Positions 6,347 to 14,272 of a stretch of 20,373 nt of DNA are shown here, in pieces (the stretch's first letter is position 1; every line of letters starts with the position of its first letter). The notes under the pieces are model-generated. The model was not told where the DNA came from. It did no database searches and was given only the letters and a program-made list of their open reading frames with translations. The stretch spans positions 1-20,373 of IMG/VR virus record IMGVR_UViG_3300024503_000094; one strand, given 5' to 3'. Position numbers and translations under genes: made by a program. The stretch comes from a virus.

Positions 6347-8679
6347 TATAACTTACATGCCTCACAGTCTTCTTCTATACTAGTTTCTACTTCTCTTTCA
6401 TTGTGAAATCCGTTATAGTGTACTTCCGGTGTTGCATCAACAACTTTACTTCCTGCCTTATTGATCAGACTATAATAGAATGTCTTCAGTCCCCACATAT
6501 GTGCCTGCATGAGATTCTTAGCGATCAACGTAGTAGGTACTTTACGATCTGGGAAATGAGCAGGGTTGTAGAAAGTATTAGTACTAATACTCTGATCCAC
6601 ATAAGCAGCCAAGACAGCCGCAGTTTTAATATAGTTAACACAGTCAGTCTGATCCCACATTAGTTGGTATTTGTTCTTGAGCTTATTATAATCTGGGACT
6701 ACTTGAGTAAATGATCCAGCCTTGCTTTCTTTGGTCTGAATCAATGTCATTGGTAACTCAATACCGTTGGTACTATTAATAACCACACTACTGCTTTCCA
6801 CAGGAGCAATAGCCATAAGTGTCGAGTTTCTAACACCATGCTGTTTCATATCCTCTCTTAGGCTTTCCCAATCAAGTTCCGGAGTGAAGTCTGCTAGTTC
6901 GTTAACACCCTTAGAACGAAGTTCCCAAGGAAATATTCCTTGTCCATATCTTGTCTTATCACTGTCTAGGCACTTGCCACGCTCTTTGGCCAGTTCAACT
7001 GTAGCTTCAGTTAGATAGTAAGCCTGATGCTCCATCCATGATTTTACTTCCTGTAGTGCATCTTTCTCGCCATACTTAAGGCCGCGCTTGGCGTGCCAGT
7101 AGGCTAGGTTAGTAACACCAATACCCAATGGTTGGATCTCGTCATTGCTTAGTTTGCTCTGTATCGACAAGAAGTCTTGATAGTCAAGGATGTTACACAG
7201 GCTACGCTGTAGAATCCTACAGGCTCTACGCATATCCTCTGGATTTCGGAACGATCCCCAGTTGATAGATCCCAGTGTACATAACGCTATGCGACCACTA
7301 TCGTCGTCGAGTCTCTTAAAAGGACGTGTGGGTAATAGGATCTCACAGCACAAGTTACTCTGATATATCGTGTGATATTCAGGATCAAAGGGTCCTTGAT
7401 TCATTACGTTATCAATGAACACCAAATAGATACGACCCGTGTCTGTGCGTTCTTTCAGTATACCACCCTTGAAAACTTCCTCGGCACTCATGACCTTCTT
7501 GCGTAGGTCTTTGCGCTTTTCATATTTTACATAGAGCTCTTCAAATAGTTTTGTGTCTTTATAGAAGGACTCATAGAGATCAGGAACTTCGTTAGGATCA
7601 AAGAAAGTAATATTTTCTTTGTTCTTAAAACGGCGCCAGAAGAAACTTGATAGGACCACTCCGTAGTCCATGTGTCTAACGCGAGTCTCTTCAGTTCCTT
7701 GATTATTTTTAAGGACGATGAGATCGTCAAACTGATGATGCCAAATAGGATAAAAGACTGTAGCACTAGCATTTCTAATGCCACCTTGTGAACATGAACG
7801 TAAGTCACTGAACCATTTCTTTAAAAAAGGAATCATGCCAGTGTGCATGATCTCTCCACCTCTGATGGGACTACCTAATGGACGTAGTCTACCGATCTCT
7901 AAACCAATGCCTGCACGTTTGCTGGCATACTTGGCCATCATCTCCCCAGAAGCAAATATGCTATCCAGATCGTCGTCACTCCTGATAAGAACACAACTAG
8001 AAAACTGCTTAGTTGGAGTCCCAAGACCAGCCAACACAGGTGTAGCAAGAGTAAACAGACCATCTGAAGCCGCGTTGTAGTACTCTCTGATGTAACGCAT
8101 ACGGGCTGCATTAGGTTCTTCTTTATGGAATACAGTCGCGGCAGCAACCATATAACGAACTTGTGGTGTTTCATATATTTCCTTGGTAGCTCTATTGCGT
8201 ACCAAGTACTTCTCTATCAACTGCTCAATGGCCGCATATGAGTATTCTTCATCTTTAGAATGATCAATCATATCATTCATTTTGTTCCAGTCTTCTTCAC
8301 TATACCATTCAAGAAGCTCCGGAGTGTAAAGACCAACCTTTACATTTCTTTTAACGATTTCATATAAGTGTGGAGGTTCATATTCTCCATAAACATCTTT
8401 TCGTAACATGCTGAGTCTCTGCTTGCCTGCTACGTACTGATAGTTGGTATGGCCAACATCGGGATTGTGTTCGACATCAATAAGATCGATTATCGCTCTT
8501 AGAGTTATTCCATCAATCTCTTCTGTAGTAATACCATCATAAAAGTTAGGCTGTGCTTTGATCTCTATCATTGACTGGCTGACATCTGCGATGCCTTTGC
8601 ACACTTTTGCTACTTGTGCCTGCCACTTTTCTACCGCTAGGGGCTCTTTCGCTCCACTTCTTTTAATAACTGTGATCAT
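6346..8679 (-). CDS. nrdA: Class Ia ribonucleotide reductase, alpha (catalytic) subunit
   Basis: The product has 777 aa, a normal length. Residues 1-95 are an ATP-cone allosteric domain (VIKRSGAKEPL...). The catalytic barrel shows C229 (SSCV), the N442-C444-E446 active-site triplet (NLCCEI), redox partner C467 (IALCTLGSINW) and the tandem Tyr of the radical path (TFYYSL, near 735). The C-terminal CEACKL is the mobile thiol shuttle recharged by glutaredoxin, which is encoded downstream. It reduces ribonucleoside diphosphates for phage DNA synthesis. This is the first gene of the long leftward operon; a late-type AATAAATA precedes it. Confidence 0.97.
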   Translation of the reverse strand: MITVIKRSGAKEPLAVEKWQAQVAKVCKGIADVSQSMIEIKAQPNFYDGITTEEIDGITLRAIIDLIDVEHNPDVGHTNYQYVAGKQRLSMLRKDVYGEYEPPHLYEIVKRNVKVGLYTPELLEWYSEEDWNKMNDMIDHSKDEEYSYAAIEQLIEKYLVRNRATKEIYETPQVRYMVAAATVFHKEEPNAARMRYIREYYNAASDGLFTLATPVLAGLGTPTKQFSSCVLIRSDDDLDSIFASGEMMAKYASKRAGIGLEIGRLRPLGSPIRGGEIMHTGMIPFLKKWFSDLRSCSQGGIRNASATVFYPIWHHQFDDLIVLKNNQGTEETRVRHMDYGVVLSSFFWRRFKNKENITFFDPNEVPDLYESFYKDTKLFEELYVKYEKRKDLRKKVMSAEEVFKGGILKERTDTGRIYLVFIDNVMNQGPFDPEYHTIYQSNLCCEILLPTRPFKRLDDDSGRIALCTLGSINWGSFRNPEDMRRACRILQRSLCNILDYQDFLSIQSKLSNDEIQPLGIGVTNLAYWHAKRGLKYGEKDALQEVKSWMEHQAYYLTEATVELAKERGKCLDSDKTRYGQGIFPWELRSKGVNELADFTPELDWESLREDMKQHGVRNSTLMAIAPVESSSVVINSTNGIELPMTLIQTKESKAGSFTQVVPDYNKLKNKYQLMWDQTDCVNYIKTAAVLAAYVDQSISTNTFYNPAHFPDRKVPTTLIAKNLMQAHMWGLKTFYYSLINKAGSKVVDATPEVHYNGFHNEREVETSIEEDCEACKL

Positions 8680-8712
8680 CTATGTCTCAACTTATAATAA
8701 TGATTAGAAAGA

Positions 8713-8720
8713 TATTTATT
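8713..8720 (-). promoter_or_regulatory. Late-type promoter motif AATAAATA before nrdA
   Basis: The minus strand reads TAATAAATA, joined to the stop of the upstream 143-codon gene, about 34 bases before nrdA. It differs from T4 consensus at the first base. No convincing -35/-10 sigma70 pair was seen, though an early or middle promoter may also exist. Confidence 0.45.
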
Positions 8721-9135
8721 ACAGAGCGTTTCCAGAGTACAGAAGGCTGATTCTGTAGCCTTCTAGCTTGGTTCTAGGAACGACTTCTGCCCAATCTAAA
8801 TTCAAAACGTGTTCATTATCTACTAAGAGAATGAAGCATGTTTCTTTGCCTGCCTGTGCTGTATGTATCTCGCATTTGGAATCCATAAACCGATGTGTTA
8901 ACTTAAGAGTGTACAGCATTCCTAAGGCGATTGCAAGATAGTCGAGACGATCGTCAAGCACCAAATGCCAAGGATCTGGCCATTTGGAAGGATCATTTGG
9001 ATCGAGATAACGATTAACGAATGGGGCTTTACTCCAAAACTTTGCCAACTCTTCTAAGGGTTTTTGGCTAGTTTCAAGTTCGTCTCTAAATCGTTTCCAT
9101 TCAGCTAATCGTTCAGTGCCTCTGAGATTAAACAC
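8719..9135 (-). CDS. Conserved phage hypothetical protein downstream of tailspike
   Basis: About 138 aa with an acidic/aromatic N-terminal half (FNLRGTERLAEWKRFRDEL, then FWSKAPFVNRYLDP) and a central LDYLAIALGMLYTLKLT helix. No catalytic motif is recognised. Its start lies within the end of the tailspike gene. The frame allows TTG at 9150 or GTG at 9135, and I prefer GTG because the conserved-looking block begins there, but neither has a good ribosome site. Position suggests a tailspike chaperone or late accessory protein; this is inference only. Confidence 0.65.
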   Translation of the reverse strand: MFNLRGTERLAEWKRFRDELETSQKPLEELAKFWSKAPFVNRYLDPNDPSKWPDPWHLVLDDRLDYLAIALGMLYTLKLTHRFMDSKCEIHTAQAGKETCFILLVDNEHVLNLDWAEVVPRTKLEGYRISLLYSGNAL

Positions 9136-10696
9136 CGTAGGTAACGTCAAAAGTGATCGTACCAGTGGCCCCAGAAGAGAGAGGGTTCTGATATGACAAC
9201 ACTATTGTATCAATGCCACTGTCGGCATCGTTATCGGTAAGTGTAGCTGTAAACTGAAAGTTTGTCATTCGTATTCCCTCCGGTGATGTTGCATCGATGA
9301 CTGAATAGTGATAGTTATCGCTAACGGATACTTCTCCTTTATAGTCTCCGATGGTTAGGATCAGTTGTCCTAGTCTTGAATGTGGTCCTAGTTCTAAGAA
9401 ATAGTTTACTACTAGGTATTTGTTGAAAGCAGATAATACTGTCAACGGTCTGTAACTGTCTGAAAGATATATATTGGCTTTGATTCTATCGGTAAAGTTT
9501 ACCTTAGAACCGTTGTATACTTCTGTGACCGATGCCACGGTGTCAGAAGAAACGATTCCTGCGGCCTGCTGCCTATCACTGGTGCAGTTTAGTACTATAT
9601 TGTTAGAGCTTTCGCCAAAGTAAACTATCTGTGTAGTTGGTGATGCTGCGGTTCCAGTACCGTTACCGCAGTTTATAAAACGAGTGTCTCTGATTAATGT
9701 GTCAGTGCCGTATGTAGATCTAAATGCCTGATGATGCATCTGTTCAAACACAGTGTCAGAGATAGTCCATTTATTTGATTGTAATGTTACGCCATTGATA
9801 TAGATTGCTGTATAGTTTATAAAGAACTTACATTCTTGTATCTGAAGACGAGTTTCAAATGCATTAGATTGAATAGCTGCCATTGCGATACTTACAGAAT
9901 CAAATGTGCATCTTTTAAAATTAACATCAGTGACTGCTGTACCGATGATGTTATTGCTCCAAGCTACCACAGATTTCTCTGAGTCTATATTAGACACCGT
10001 GGTTCCTAGCGTATAGTTTCCTTTAAATGTTATGTCAGTGAAACTAGAGTTAGCAACACCTGTTAATACAACCTGACCTGTAGTTCTTAGTATGGTTAGA
10101 TTAGAAATATCTATATTGCTTGGTCTATTTGAGCTGTCAAAGAAAATAGCTTCTTGCCCAGCTGATGTGACAAAACGAATATTGTTGCTGCCAATATTAA
10201 TCTTAGCTCCCATCGGTGTCTCGCCTCTAATGATAGTTCCGCTAGGAATAGCGAGAGCGTTAGAGATAAGATATGTTCCGTTAGGAATCATTAAAACTTT
10301 TTTATATTTAGGATTAGCATTTCTAAACAGTTGCGAAAATGCTGTTTCAAAAGCAGTAGTACAATCAGTAGACCCGTCACCTACCGCGCCAAAATCAACT
10401 ACGCTGACATATTCGTCTAGCTTGCTTTGAAAGCCTCTAGGAATACTTTGCGTGATGCTAGTATCTGTGGATGCAAACTGATAAGTTCCTGCTAGATCTA
10501 GAATGTTATCGTGTTCAGTAAGGATCTTGGTGTTGCCTACGTAAGGAGCACCTTCAGAAACGCTGCCGTTACCGATAAAAAGTTCTTGCGTATCGATGGC
10601 CCACGCGAACTCTGCAGAACTTAGTTGCGGAATACCACTATTTGAGTTTTTTTGTCCTCTTCGGACTTGAATTTTAGAGATCTGTACGACGGCCAT
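9128..10696 (-). CDS. Tailspike / receptor-binding protein with right-handed beta-helix
   Basis: The product has 522 aa. Residues 1-65 (VQISKIQVRRGQKN...ELFIGNG) form an attachment-type head domain common at the N-terminus of phage tail fibres. Residues about 95-115 carry VDFGAVGDGSTDCTTAFETA, the classic start of pectate-lyase-3-like beta-helices, followed by about 250 residues of short Asn/Ser/Thr-rich coils. The C-terminal about 120 residues are beta-rich and may trimerise or bind receptor. It probably binds, and perhaps degrades, a host surface polysaccharide; no catalytic acids can be assigned. A late promoter variant precedes it and AAGGG gives a ribosome site. Confidence 0.85.
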   Translation of the reverse strand: MAVVQISKIQVRRGQKNSNSGIPQLSSAEFAWAIDTQELFIGNGSVSEGAPYVGNTKILTEHDNILDLAGTYQFASTDTSITQSIPRGFQSKLDEYVSVVDFGAVGDGSTDCTTAFETAFSQLFRNANPKYKKVLMIPNGTYLISNALAIPSGTIIRGETPMGAKINIGSNNIRFVTSAGQEAIFFDSSNRPSNIDISNLTILRTTGQVVLTGVANSSFTDITFKGNYTLGTTVSNIDSEKSVVAWSNNIIGTAVTDVNFKRCTFDSVSIAMAAIQSNAFETRLQIQECKFFINYTAIYINGVTLQSNKWTISDTVFEQMHHQAFRSTYGTDTLIRDTRFINCGNGTGTAASPTTQIVYFGESSNNIVLNCTSDRQQAAGIVSSDTVASVTEVYNGSKVNFTDRIKANIYLSDSYRPLTVLSAFNKYLVVNYFLELGPHSRLGQLILTIGDYKGEVSVSDNYHYSVIDATSPEGIRMTNFQFTATLTDNDADSGIDTIVLSYQNPLSSGATGTITFDVTYGV

Positions 10697-10717
10697 AGAT
10701 TTATACCCTTGTTAGAG

Positions 10718-10725
10718 TATTTATC
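10718..10725 (-). promoter_or_regulatory. Late-type promoter motif GATAAATA before tailspike gene
   Basis: The minus strand reads GATAAATA, overlapping the TAA stop of the exonuclease gene (10721-10723) and ending 22 bases before the tailspike start. It has one mismatch to TATAAATA. Confidence 0.5.
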
Positions 10726-11431
10726 TTAGACTGTTGTAGTATTCCTCTACCTTGTTGAGCCACAGATCTTGGTATTTGTTAAAGTCGCTGGGCATAAGAT
10801 CAAACTGCTGATATTCAAAAGCCCTAGAACACATGAAGACTACACCCCGACGGATGTCTGTACCGTAGACTTCATTATGTGCTAGTATATAGGCTACTAA
10901 CTGCATCTTGTAATCTTCAACCCATTCTTCTTTCTTGGGCTTGTTAGTCTGCTTGTAATCCATTACTGCTGGTTCACCATTATACACACCGACAAGGTCT
11001 GTAGTGCCCGAATACAATCCCGGGAAGTAAAGGCTCTGTTCCATAGCCCACACTTCATTTACAGAGCTTAGACCGTTGCTGATGATAATATCAGCCATCT
11101 TATGTGCCTGTACCTGCACAGGATGTTGGCCCGGTAAACGGTTTATGCCAGCAATAAATCTTTCTAGGTTGGCATGCATAGCTGTCCCTATGCCAGCAGC
11201 CTCTGTGGTGATTTCTTTGGCCTTGGCTTCTCCTACTCGTTTCTTCCACTCATTAAGTGCTGTCATATCTTTGGTAGCACTGAGAATAGTTGTAACGCTA
11301 GGGAGGCTTTCACCGTCAGGAGTTAGATAAACTCTCTTGCGTGTGACTGGATCATTGACCTGTGTACATTTCTTATATTGAAACTTTTCAATAAAAGGTG
11401 GGGGAGCTATAGTTTGAATATTCATATTCAT
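10721..11431 (-). CDS. PD-(D/E)XK exonuclease, MGME1/RecB-like
   Basis: The product has 236 aa. It has the RecB-type nuclease layout: GTAMH (H86), a conserved Glu at 131, D145 in GTTDLVGVY, the D158-Y-K160 core (VMDYK) and Q177 in the following helix (MQLVAYILA). The KPKKEEWVEDY segment matches, from memory, the mitochondrial exonuclease MGME1 and its phage relatives. It is expected to degrade single-stranded DNA in replication, recombination or host-DNA breakdown. No Shine-Dalgarno is visible before ATG 11431 or the in-frame ATG 11425, so initiation may be leaderless or coupled. Confidence 0.88.
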   Translation of the reverse strand: MNMNIQTIAPPPFIEKFQYKKCTQVNDPVTRKRVYLTPDGESLPSVTTILSATKDMTALNEWKKRVGEAKAKEITTEAAGIGTAMHANLERFIAGINRLPGQHPVQVQAHKMADIIISNGLSSVNEVWAMEQSLYFPGLYSGTTDLVGVYNGEPAVMDYKQTNKPKKEEWVEDYKMQLVAYILAHNEVYGTDIRRGVVFMCSRAFEYQQFDLMPSDFNKYQDLWLNKVEEYYNSLR

Positions 11432-11458
11432 ATATAGTATAGGATTGTTTTAGAAATG

Positions 11459-11851
11459 TCAAGCCTGGACGCCGGCTTGTGCTTGTGCTAGTTGTTTGGG
11501 GGCTGCGCTAGATGCTATCTTATCTACAGCATCTGCGCTTGTTTCGCCGCTGTTTACAGGAGTCTGTTCTTCTTCGCTGTCTGGGGCGCCAGGAACCTTT
11601 AGTTCCATACCGTTGGCATTAAAGTTTTTAACTAGGTTTTGTAGTATAGGATATTGATCATACATAGACTTAAAAGTTTCGTAGTCTGCTCCAAACTCAA
11701 AGCCTGTGTCTTTGCTCATCTGTGCTACTGCATTCCAGTTTAACTTAGCCGGTGCTTTTTTACTGGCTGCACGGCCAATGTGATTTCTTAGTGCGATTAT
11801 AAACTTGTCTATATTCGCATCATTAGAATCTATAAATTCAAAAAATCTCAT
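11459..11851 (-). CDS. Hypothetical protein with capsid-targeting-like N-terminus
   Basis: The product has 130 aa. It begins MRFFEFIDSND, resembling the MKTYQEFIAE capsid-targeting peptide of T4 internal proteins, and a neighbouring gene starts in a similar way. The middle is helical; the last about 40 residues are Ala/Gln/Ser-rich and disordered (from about PDSEEEQTP). It overlaps the coiled-coil gene as ATGA. A head-internal or scaffold-associated role is inferred from the N-terminus and position. No enzyme motif was found. Confidence 0.7.
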   Translation of the reverse strand: MRFFEFIDSNDANIDKFIIALRNHIGRAASKKAPAKLNWNAVAQMSKDTGFEFGADYETFKSMYDQYPILQNLVKNFNANGMELKVPGAPDSEEEQTPVNSGETSADAVDKIASSAAPKQLAQAQAGVQA

Positions 11852-12135
11852 TTCATTGTCGCCAGTTGTTTTTGCTGATCGGCCAGTTGCTTCTGTAGTT
11901 CTACTATCTGCTGTTGTGTCTGCTTGATTTGATCAGTCAGTTCTTTTTTCTTGTTCTGTCTATCCAAGGCCTGTTGAGCCTGCATCTTTGCAGCCGCTTG
12001 AGGATCCTGTGTCGCTTGTGCAGCACCCGGTGCAGCAGCACCTGGAGCAGGAGCAGTTCCAGGAGTTGCTGATGCACCCATTGGTTGGGTCGATGAAGCT
12101 GCATCGGCTTCATGGACTAGATCAGAAAATCTCAT
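11848..12135 (-). CDS. Low-complexity coiled-coil protein, possible head-internal protein
   Basis: The product has 95 aa. The N-terminus MRFSDLVHEAD is followed by an Ala/Pro/Gly-rich disordered stretch (about residues 13-45) and a Gln/Lys coiled coil at the C-terminus (about 55-92, with QQQIVELQKQLADQQKQL). The N-terminus resembles a T4 capsid-targeting peptide, with a possible cleavage after VHE. It is coupled on both sides (TAATG before, ATGA after). A structural or packaged role is inferred. Confidence 0.7.
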   Translation of the reverse strand: MRFSDLVHEADAASSTQPMGASATPGTAPAPGAAAPGAAQATQDPQAAAKMQAQQALDRQNKKKELTDQIKQTQQQIVELQKQLADQQKQLATMK

Positions 12136-13079
12136 TATCCAGCCAATACTTTTAGTAGACGATTCTGATATTCAATGCTTTCGCGTTGTTCACGGCCTGT
12201 GGTTTCCATTCCACCAGCTGCTGGTTCAGCTGCTCCGAAATCGTCTCCGCCGATCGCACCTTCTTCGTCTGGGTTCATCATGTCTGGTTCTGCTGGGCCC
12301 ATTTCATCGCCGCCCATTTCACCGCCAGCTGGCTCACCGCCTAGCATATCTGCAGGTGCTTCGCCGCTAGCAAGACTGCGCACACCACTTGACACTGTGT
12401 CGCGAGTTTGCTTTAGATTTTCTAGTGCTTGTTGGATAGCAGGTGCGCAAGTGCTGATAAAGCTCTTGGCCTGCTCTTGGCCCATTTCGTCACGGATCTG
12501 ATCGCCTAGTTGGAGAAGGGTTTCATTTTCCATACCGGAAAGTTCTTCAATCCAACGGCCGATTCTATCCACCATGGTCTTAGCGGTTACGATCGCACTG
12601 GCCTGTTGGATCTCACCTTCTCTTAGTTTAGTCATGTTATCTCCTGTTTGGGTTGACTCATTCTTGTTCTTATGCTTCCATGCTGTTGCATAAGCAATAG
12701 ATTTTTCTTTGTCTGATAGTTTACCATCTTTGGCATAGCCTTTTTTGATATGCTTTACCATACGTTCGTACTTATCGCCCGGAGGAGCATCCTCTACAGC
12801 GATTGGTTCTTCTACGGGAGCTTCTGATCTAGTAAGAAGCTCGGCGTTGATAGCATCTAGCATGTACTGTGCTTCTAGATACGCTTCATTTTCTACGTCT
12901 TCGTTGAACCCGGACTGTGAACGAACTTGGCTGAGCTGTGTGCGTAGCTTGTTCCTAGCATCTTCTAGCTGTTCTTGGCTAAAAGATTCTAGATTTAGCT
13001 TTCTGCCAAAGGTCTTTTCCAGAGCTTCGTTGAGCTTCTCGGGTGTTCTGTTAATCTTAAAAATATCTGTTGTTTTCAT
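12135..13079 (-). CDS. Probable virion structural or head-associated protein
   Basis: The product has 314 aa. It has a helical N-terminus, a basic block in the middle (KHIKKGYAKDGKLSDKEKSI, about residues 109-128) that I remember from many marine T4-like phages, and a Gly/Glu/Met-rich acidic low-complexity region (about 238-292), then a short helix at the end. No catalytic motif is evident. A late-type promoter (13105-13112) lies 26 bases upstream and two further structural-looking genes are coupled downstream. The virion assignment is by family memory and composition. Confidence 0.7.
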   Translation of the reverse strand: MKTTDIFKINRTPEKLNEALEKTFGRKLNLESFSQEQLEDARNKLRTQLSQVRSQSGFNEDVENEAYLEAQYMLDAINAELLTRSEAPVEEPIAVEDAPPGDKYERMVKHIKKGYAKDGKLSDKEKSIAYATAWKHKNKNESTQTGDNMTKLREGEIQQASAIVTAKTMVDRIGRWIEELSGMENETLLQLGDQIRDEMGQEQAKSFISTCAPAIQQALENLKQTRDTVSSGVRSLASGEAPADMLGGEPAGGEMGGDEMGPAEPDMMNPDEEGAIGGDDFGAAEPAAGGMETTGREQRESIEYQNRLLKVLAG

Positions 13080-13104
13080 TTGTCCGGATCCAGATGTTGT
13101 CTAG

Positions 13105-13112
13105 TATTTATT
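13105..13112 (-). promoter_or_regulatory. Late-type promoter motif AATAAATA
   Basis: The minus strand reads AATAAATA, overlapping the TAA stop of the 143-aa gene (13108-13110) and ending 26 bases before the 314-aa gene. It has one mismatch to the T4 consensus. Confidence 0.5.
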
Positions 13113-13539
13113 CAATCCTCGATAAAGTTTGGGCGCGGTTCTTGGCAGCTACAGCCCGTTCTCTGCTTTCTACGTAGCGAGCCCAGAATATATCTGCCCT
13201 TGAATGACTGCCCGAATCTACAGCTTTTTGGTACATAGATCGTAGGTGTTGGCTATCTTGATACCATTTGCCGTACTCGTGGTCTTCGTTGTATATCTTG
13301 TCTGCAAGTATGTGGCTCTGTCTTTTAGCTATGATGTTGGCTATAGCGATAGCTGCAACATTAAGGCTTATTTCTTTGTAAAGCAAACGATCGTTTTGAT
13401 AGATATGTTTGATCGGCCCATCACTGACTATTAGTACATCACCTACTAGAATACCCTTGTCCGTTTTCACGGGCAATATTGGGCCTTTACGGATTATCGA
13501 TTGTAATCGTTTTTCTAGTTGTTTTGATACTTCAGTCAT
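13108..13539 (-). CDS. Hypothetical protein, 143 aa
   Basis: The N-terminal half has beta hairpins (GILVGDVLIVSDGPIKHIY) and the C-terminal half is charged and helical. No domain is recognised. ATG 13539 begins directly after the seven-U tail of a terminator hairpin whose 3' arm contains the only ribosome-site-like sequence (AGG in ATAGGTCC). Translation and termination signals are therefore fused, and read-through transcripts would have the ribosome site hidden in the stem. Confidence 0.7.
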   Translation of the reverse strand: MTEVSKQLEKRLQSIIRKGPILPVKTDKGILVGDVLIVSDGPIKHIYQNDRLLYKEISLNVAAIAIANIIAKRQSHILADKIYNEDHEYGKWYQDSQHLRSMYQKAVDSGSHSRADIFWARYVESRERAVAAKNRAQTLSRIE

Positions 13540-13562
13540 AAAAAAAGGACCTATGGTCCTTT
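13540..13562 (-). terminator. Rho-independent terminator abutting a start codon
   Basis: The minus strand reads AAAGGACC-ATA-GGTCC followed by seven or more T. It is a perfect 8-bp stem with a 3-base loop ending at the base before ATG 13539. It lies downstream of the coiled-coil/TM gene (stop 13581). The stem sequence is the same as in the terminator at 14707-14729. Confidence 0.8.
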
Positions 13563-13580
13563 ATTTAACTGCGTATATTT

Positions 13581-13826
13581 TCATCCCATCTTCATTAGGA
13601 TCGTTATTACTATACCTAGAACTCCTGCGATAACAGTACCTGCAGTTCCAATAATAACTTTGGTCATTGACTTTTGACCTTCGATGATATCTTTATGTAC
13701 GTCACTTACCTTTTTTTCTAGGCTAGTGAGTCGTGTATCTAAGGTAAGATAACGCATAGCACACAGATCAACGTGTGCTTCCAGGCTTTCTTTTTCTAGT
13801 TTCGTAGTCTGTGATAAATCAGACAT
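13581..13826 (-). CDS. Coiled-coil protein with C-terminal membrane anchor, 81 aa
   Basis: Residues 1-55 form a charged coiled coil (KLEKESLEAHVDLCAMRYLT...RLTSLEKKVSDV) and residues about 57-78 a single hydrophobic span (VIIGTAGTVIAGVLGIVITI). The topology resembles XhlA-type holin partners, but no family call is made. ATG 13826 is preceded by GGAG at about nine bases; the longer frame to 13877 would use TTG and lacks a site. It is followed by a strong terminator and preceded by a late-type promoter and another membrane protein. Confidence 0.72.
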   Translation of the reverse strand: MSDLSQTTKLEKESLEAHVDLCAMRYLTLDTRLTSLEKKVSDVHKDIIEGQKSMTKVIIGTAGTVIAGVLGIVITILMKMG

Positions 13827-13888
13827 AAAGATATTTCTCCAATAAAAATATGGATGCCTAACAATACGCCTGAACAATGCCTGATACT

Positions 13889-14212
13889 TTATTTATCTTT
13901 CGATAAAAGATCTTGTACTATGCTTCTTATGCCTTTGATATCTTTAAGAACATCATCTACACCGTCTTTGGTTTTATCCCATTGATTAACTAGATTCTTC
14001 AATACAAACATTACCCACCACCACCAAAGTACCGCTACCATAAACATAATAGTCTCACCGATGATCATGGCATAACCAAAGATCGTCTTATCATAAAATG
14101 CCCATACGAAAAAAATGCCTGCTAGTGCTGATATTGGGAGTACGGCCGCGGCCCAAGCCCAGCAACGGATTTGGGTTATGGTCTTATCCCTAAAGTTGTT
14201 TAAAAATGCCAT
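13889..14212 (-). CDS. Two-span membrane protein, 107 aa
   Basis: Two hydrophobic helices (about residues 18-41 and 46-71, the second with a Trp-rich VLWWWWVMFVL) are followed by a polar helical tail. AGAGG precedes ATG 14212. It is adjacent to the coiled-coil/TM gene 13581-13826, so the two may form a membrane complex (holin/antiholin or superinfection-exclusion type). Family is not recognised. Confidence 0.7.
   Translation of the reverse strand: MAFLNNFRDKTITQIRCWAWAAAVLPISALAGIFFVWAFYDKTIFGYAMIIGETIMFMVAVLWWWWVMFVLKNLVNQWDKTKDGVDDVLKDIKGIRSIVQDLLSKDK
13890..13897 (-). promoter_or_regulatory. Late-type promoter motif GATAAATA
   Basis: The minus strand reads GATAAATA, overlapping the last codons and stop of the two-span membrane gene, about 64 bases before ATG 13826. 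It has one mismatch to TATAAATA. Confidence 0.45.
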
Positions 14213-14235
14213 AATGGTCTGCCTCTTTATGAAAA

Positions 14236-14243
14236 TATTTAAG
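14236..14243 (-). promoter_or_regulatory. Possible late-type promoter CTTAAATA
   Basis: The minus strand reads CTTAAATA, 24 bases before ATG 14212, with the ribosome site between. It departs from TATAAATA in the first two bases, so support is positional. Confidence 0.3.
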
Positions 14244-14272
14244 GCATTTTGGCGAGAAATTTTAACTAGAGA

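Noticed and set aside
7527-8174. Alternative-frame ORFs inside nrdA
   Set aside because: nrdA is continuous with all catalytic motifs; these frames lack starts with ribosome sites and show no domain.
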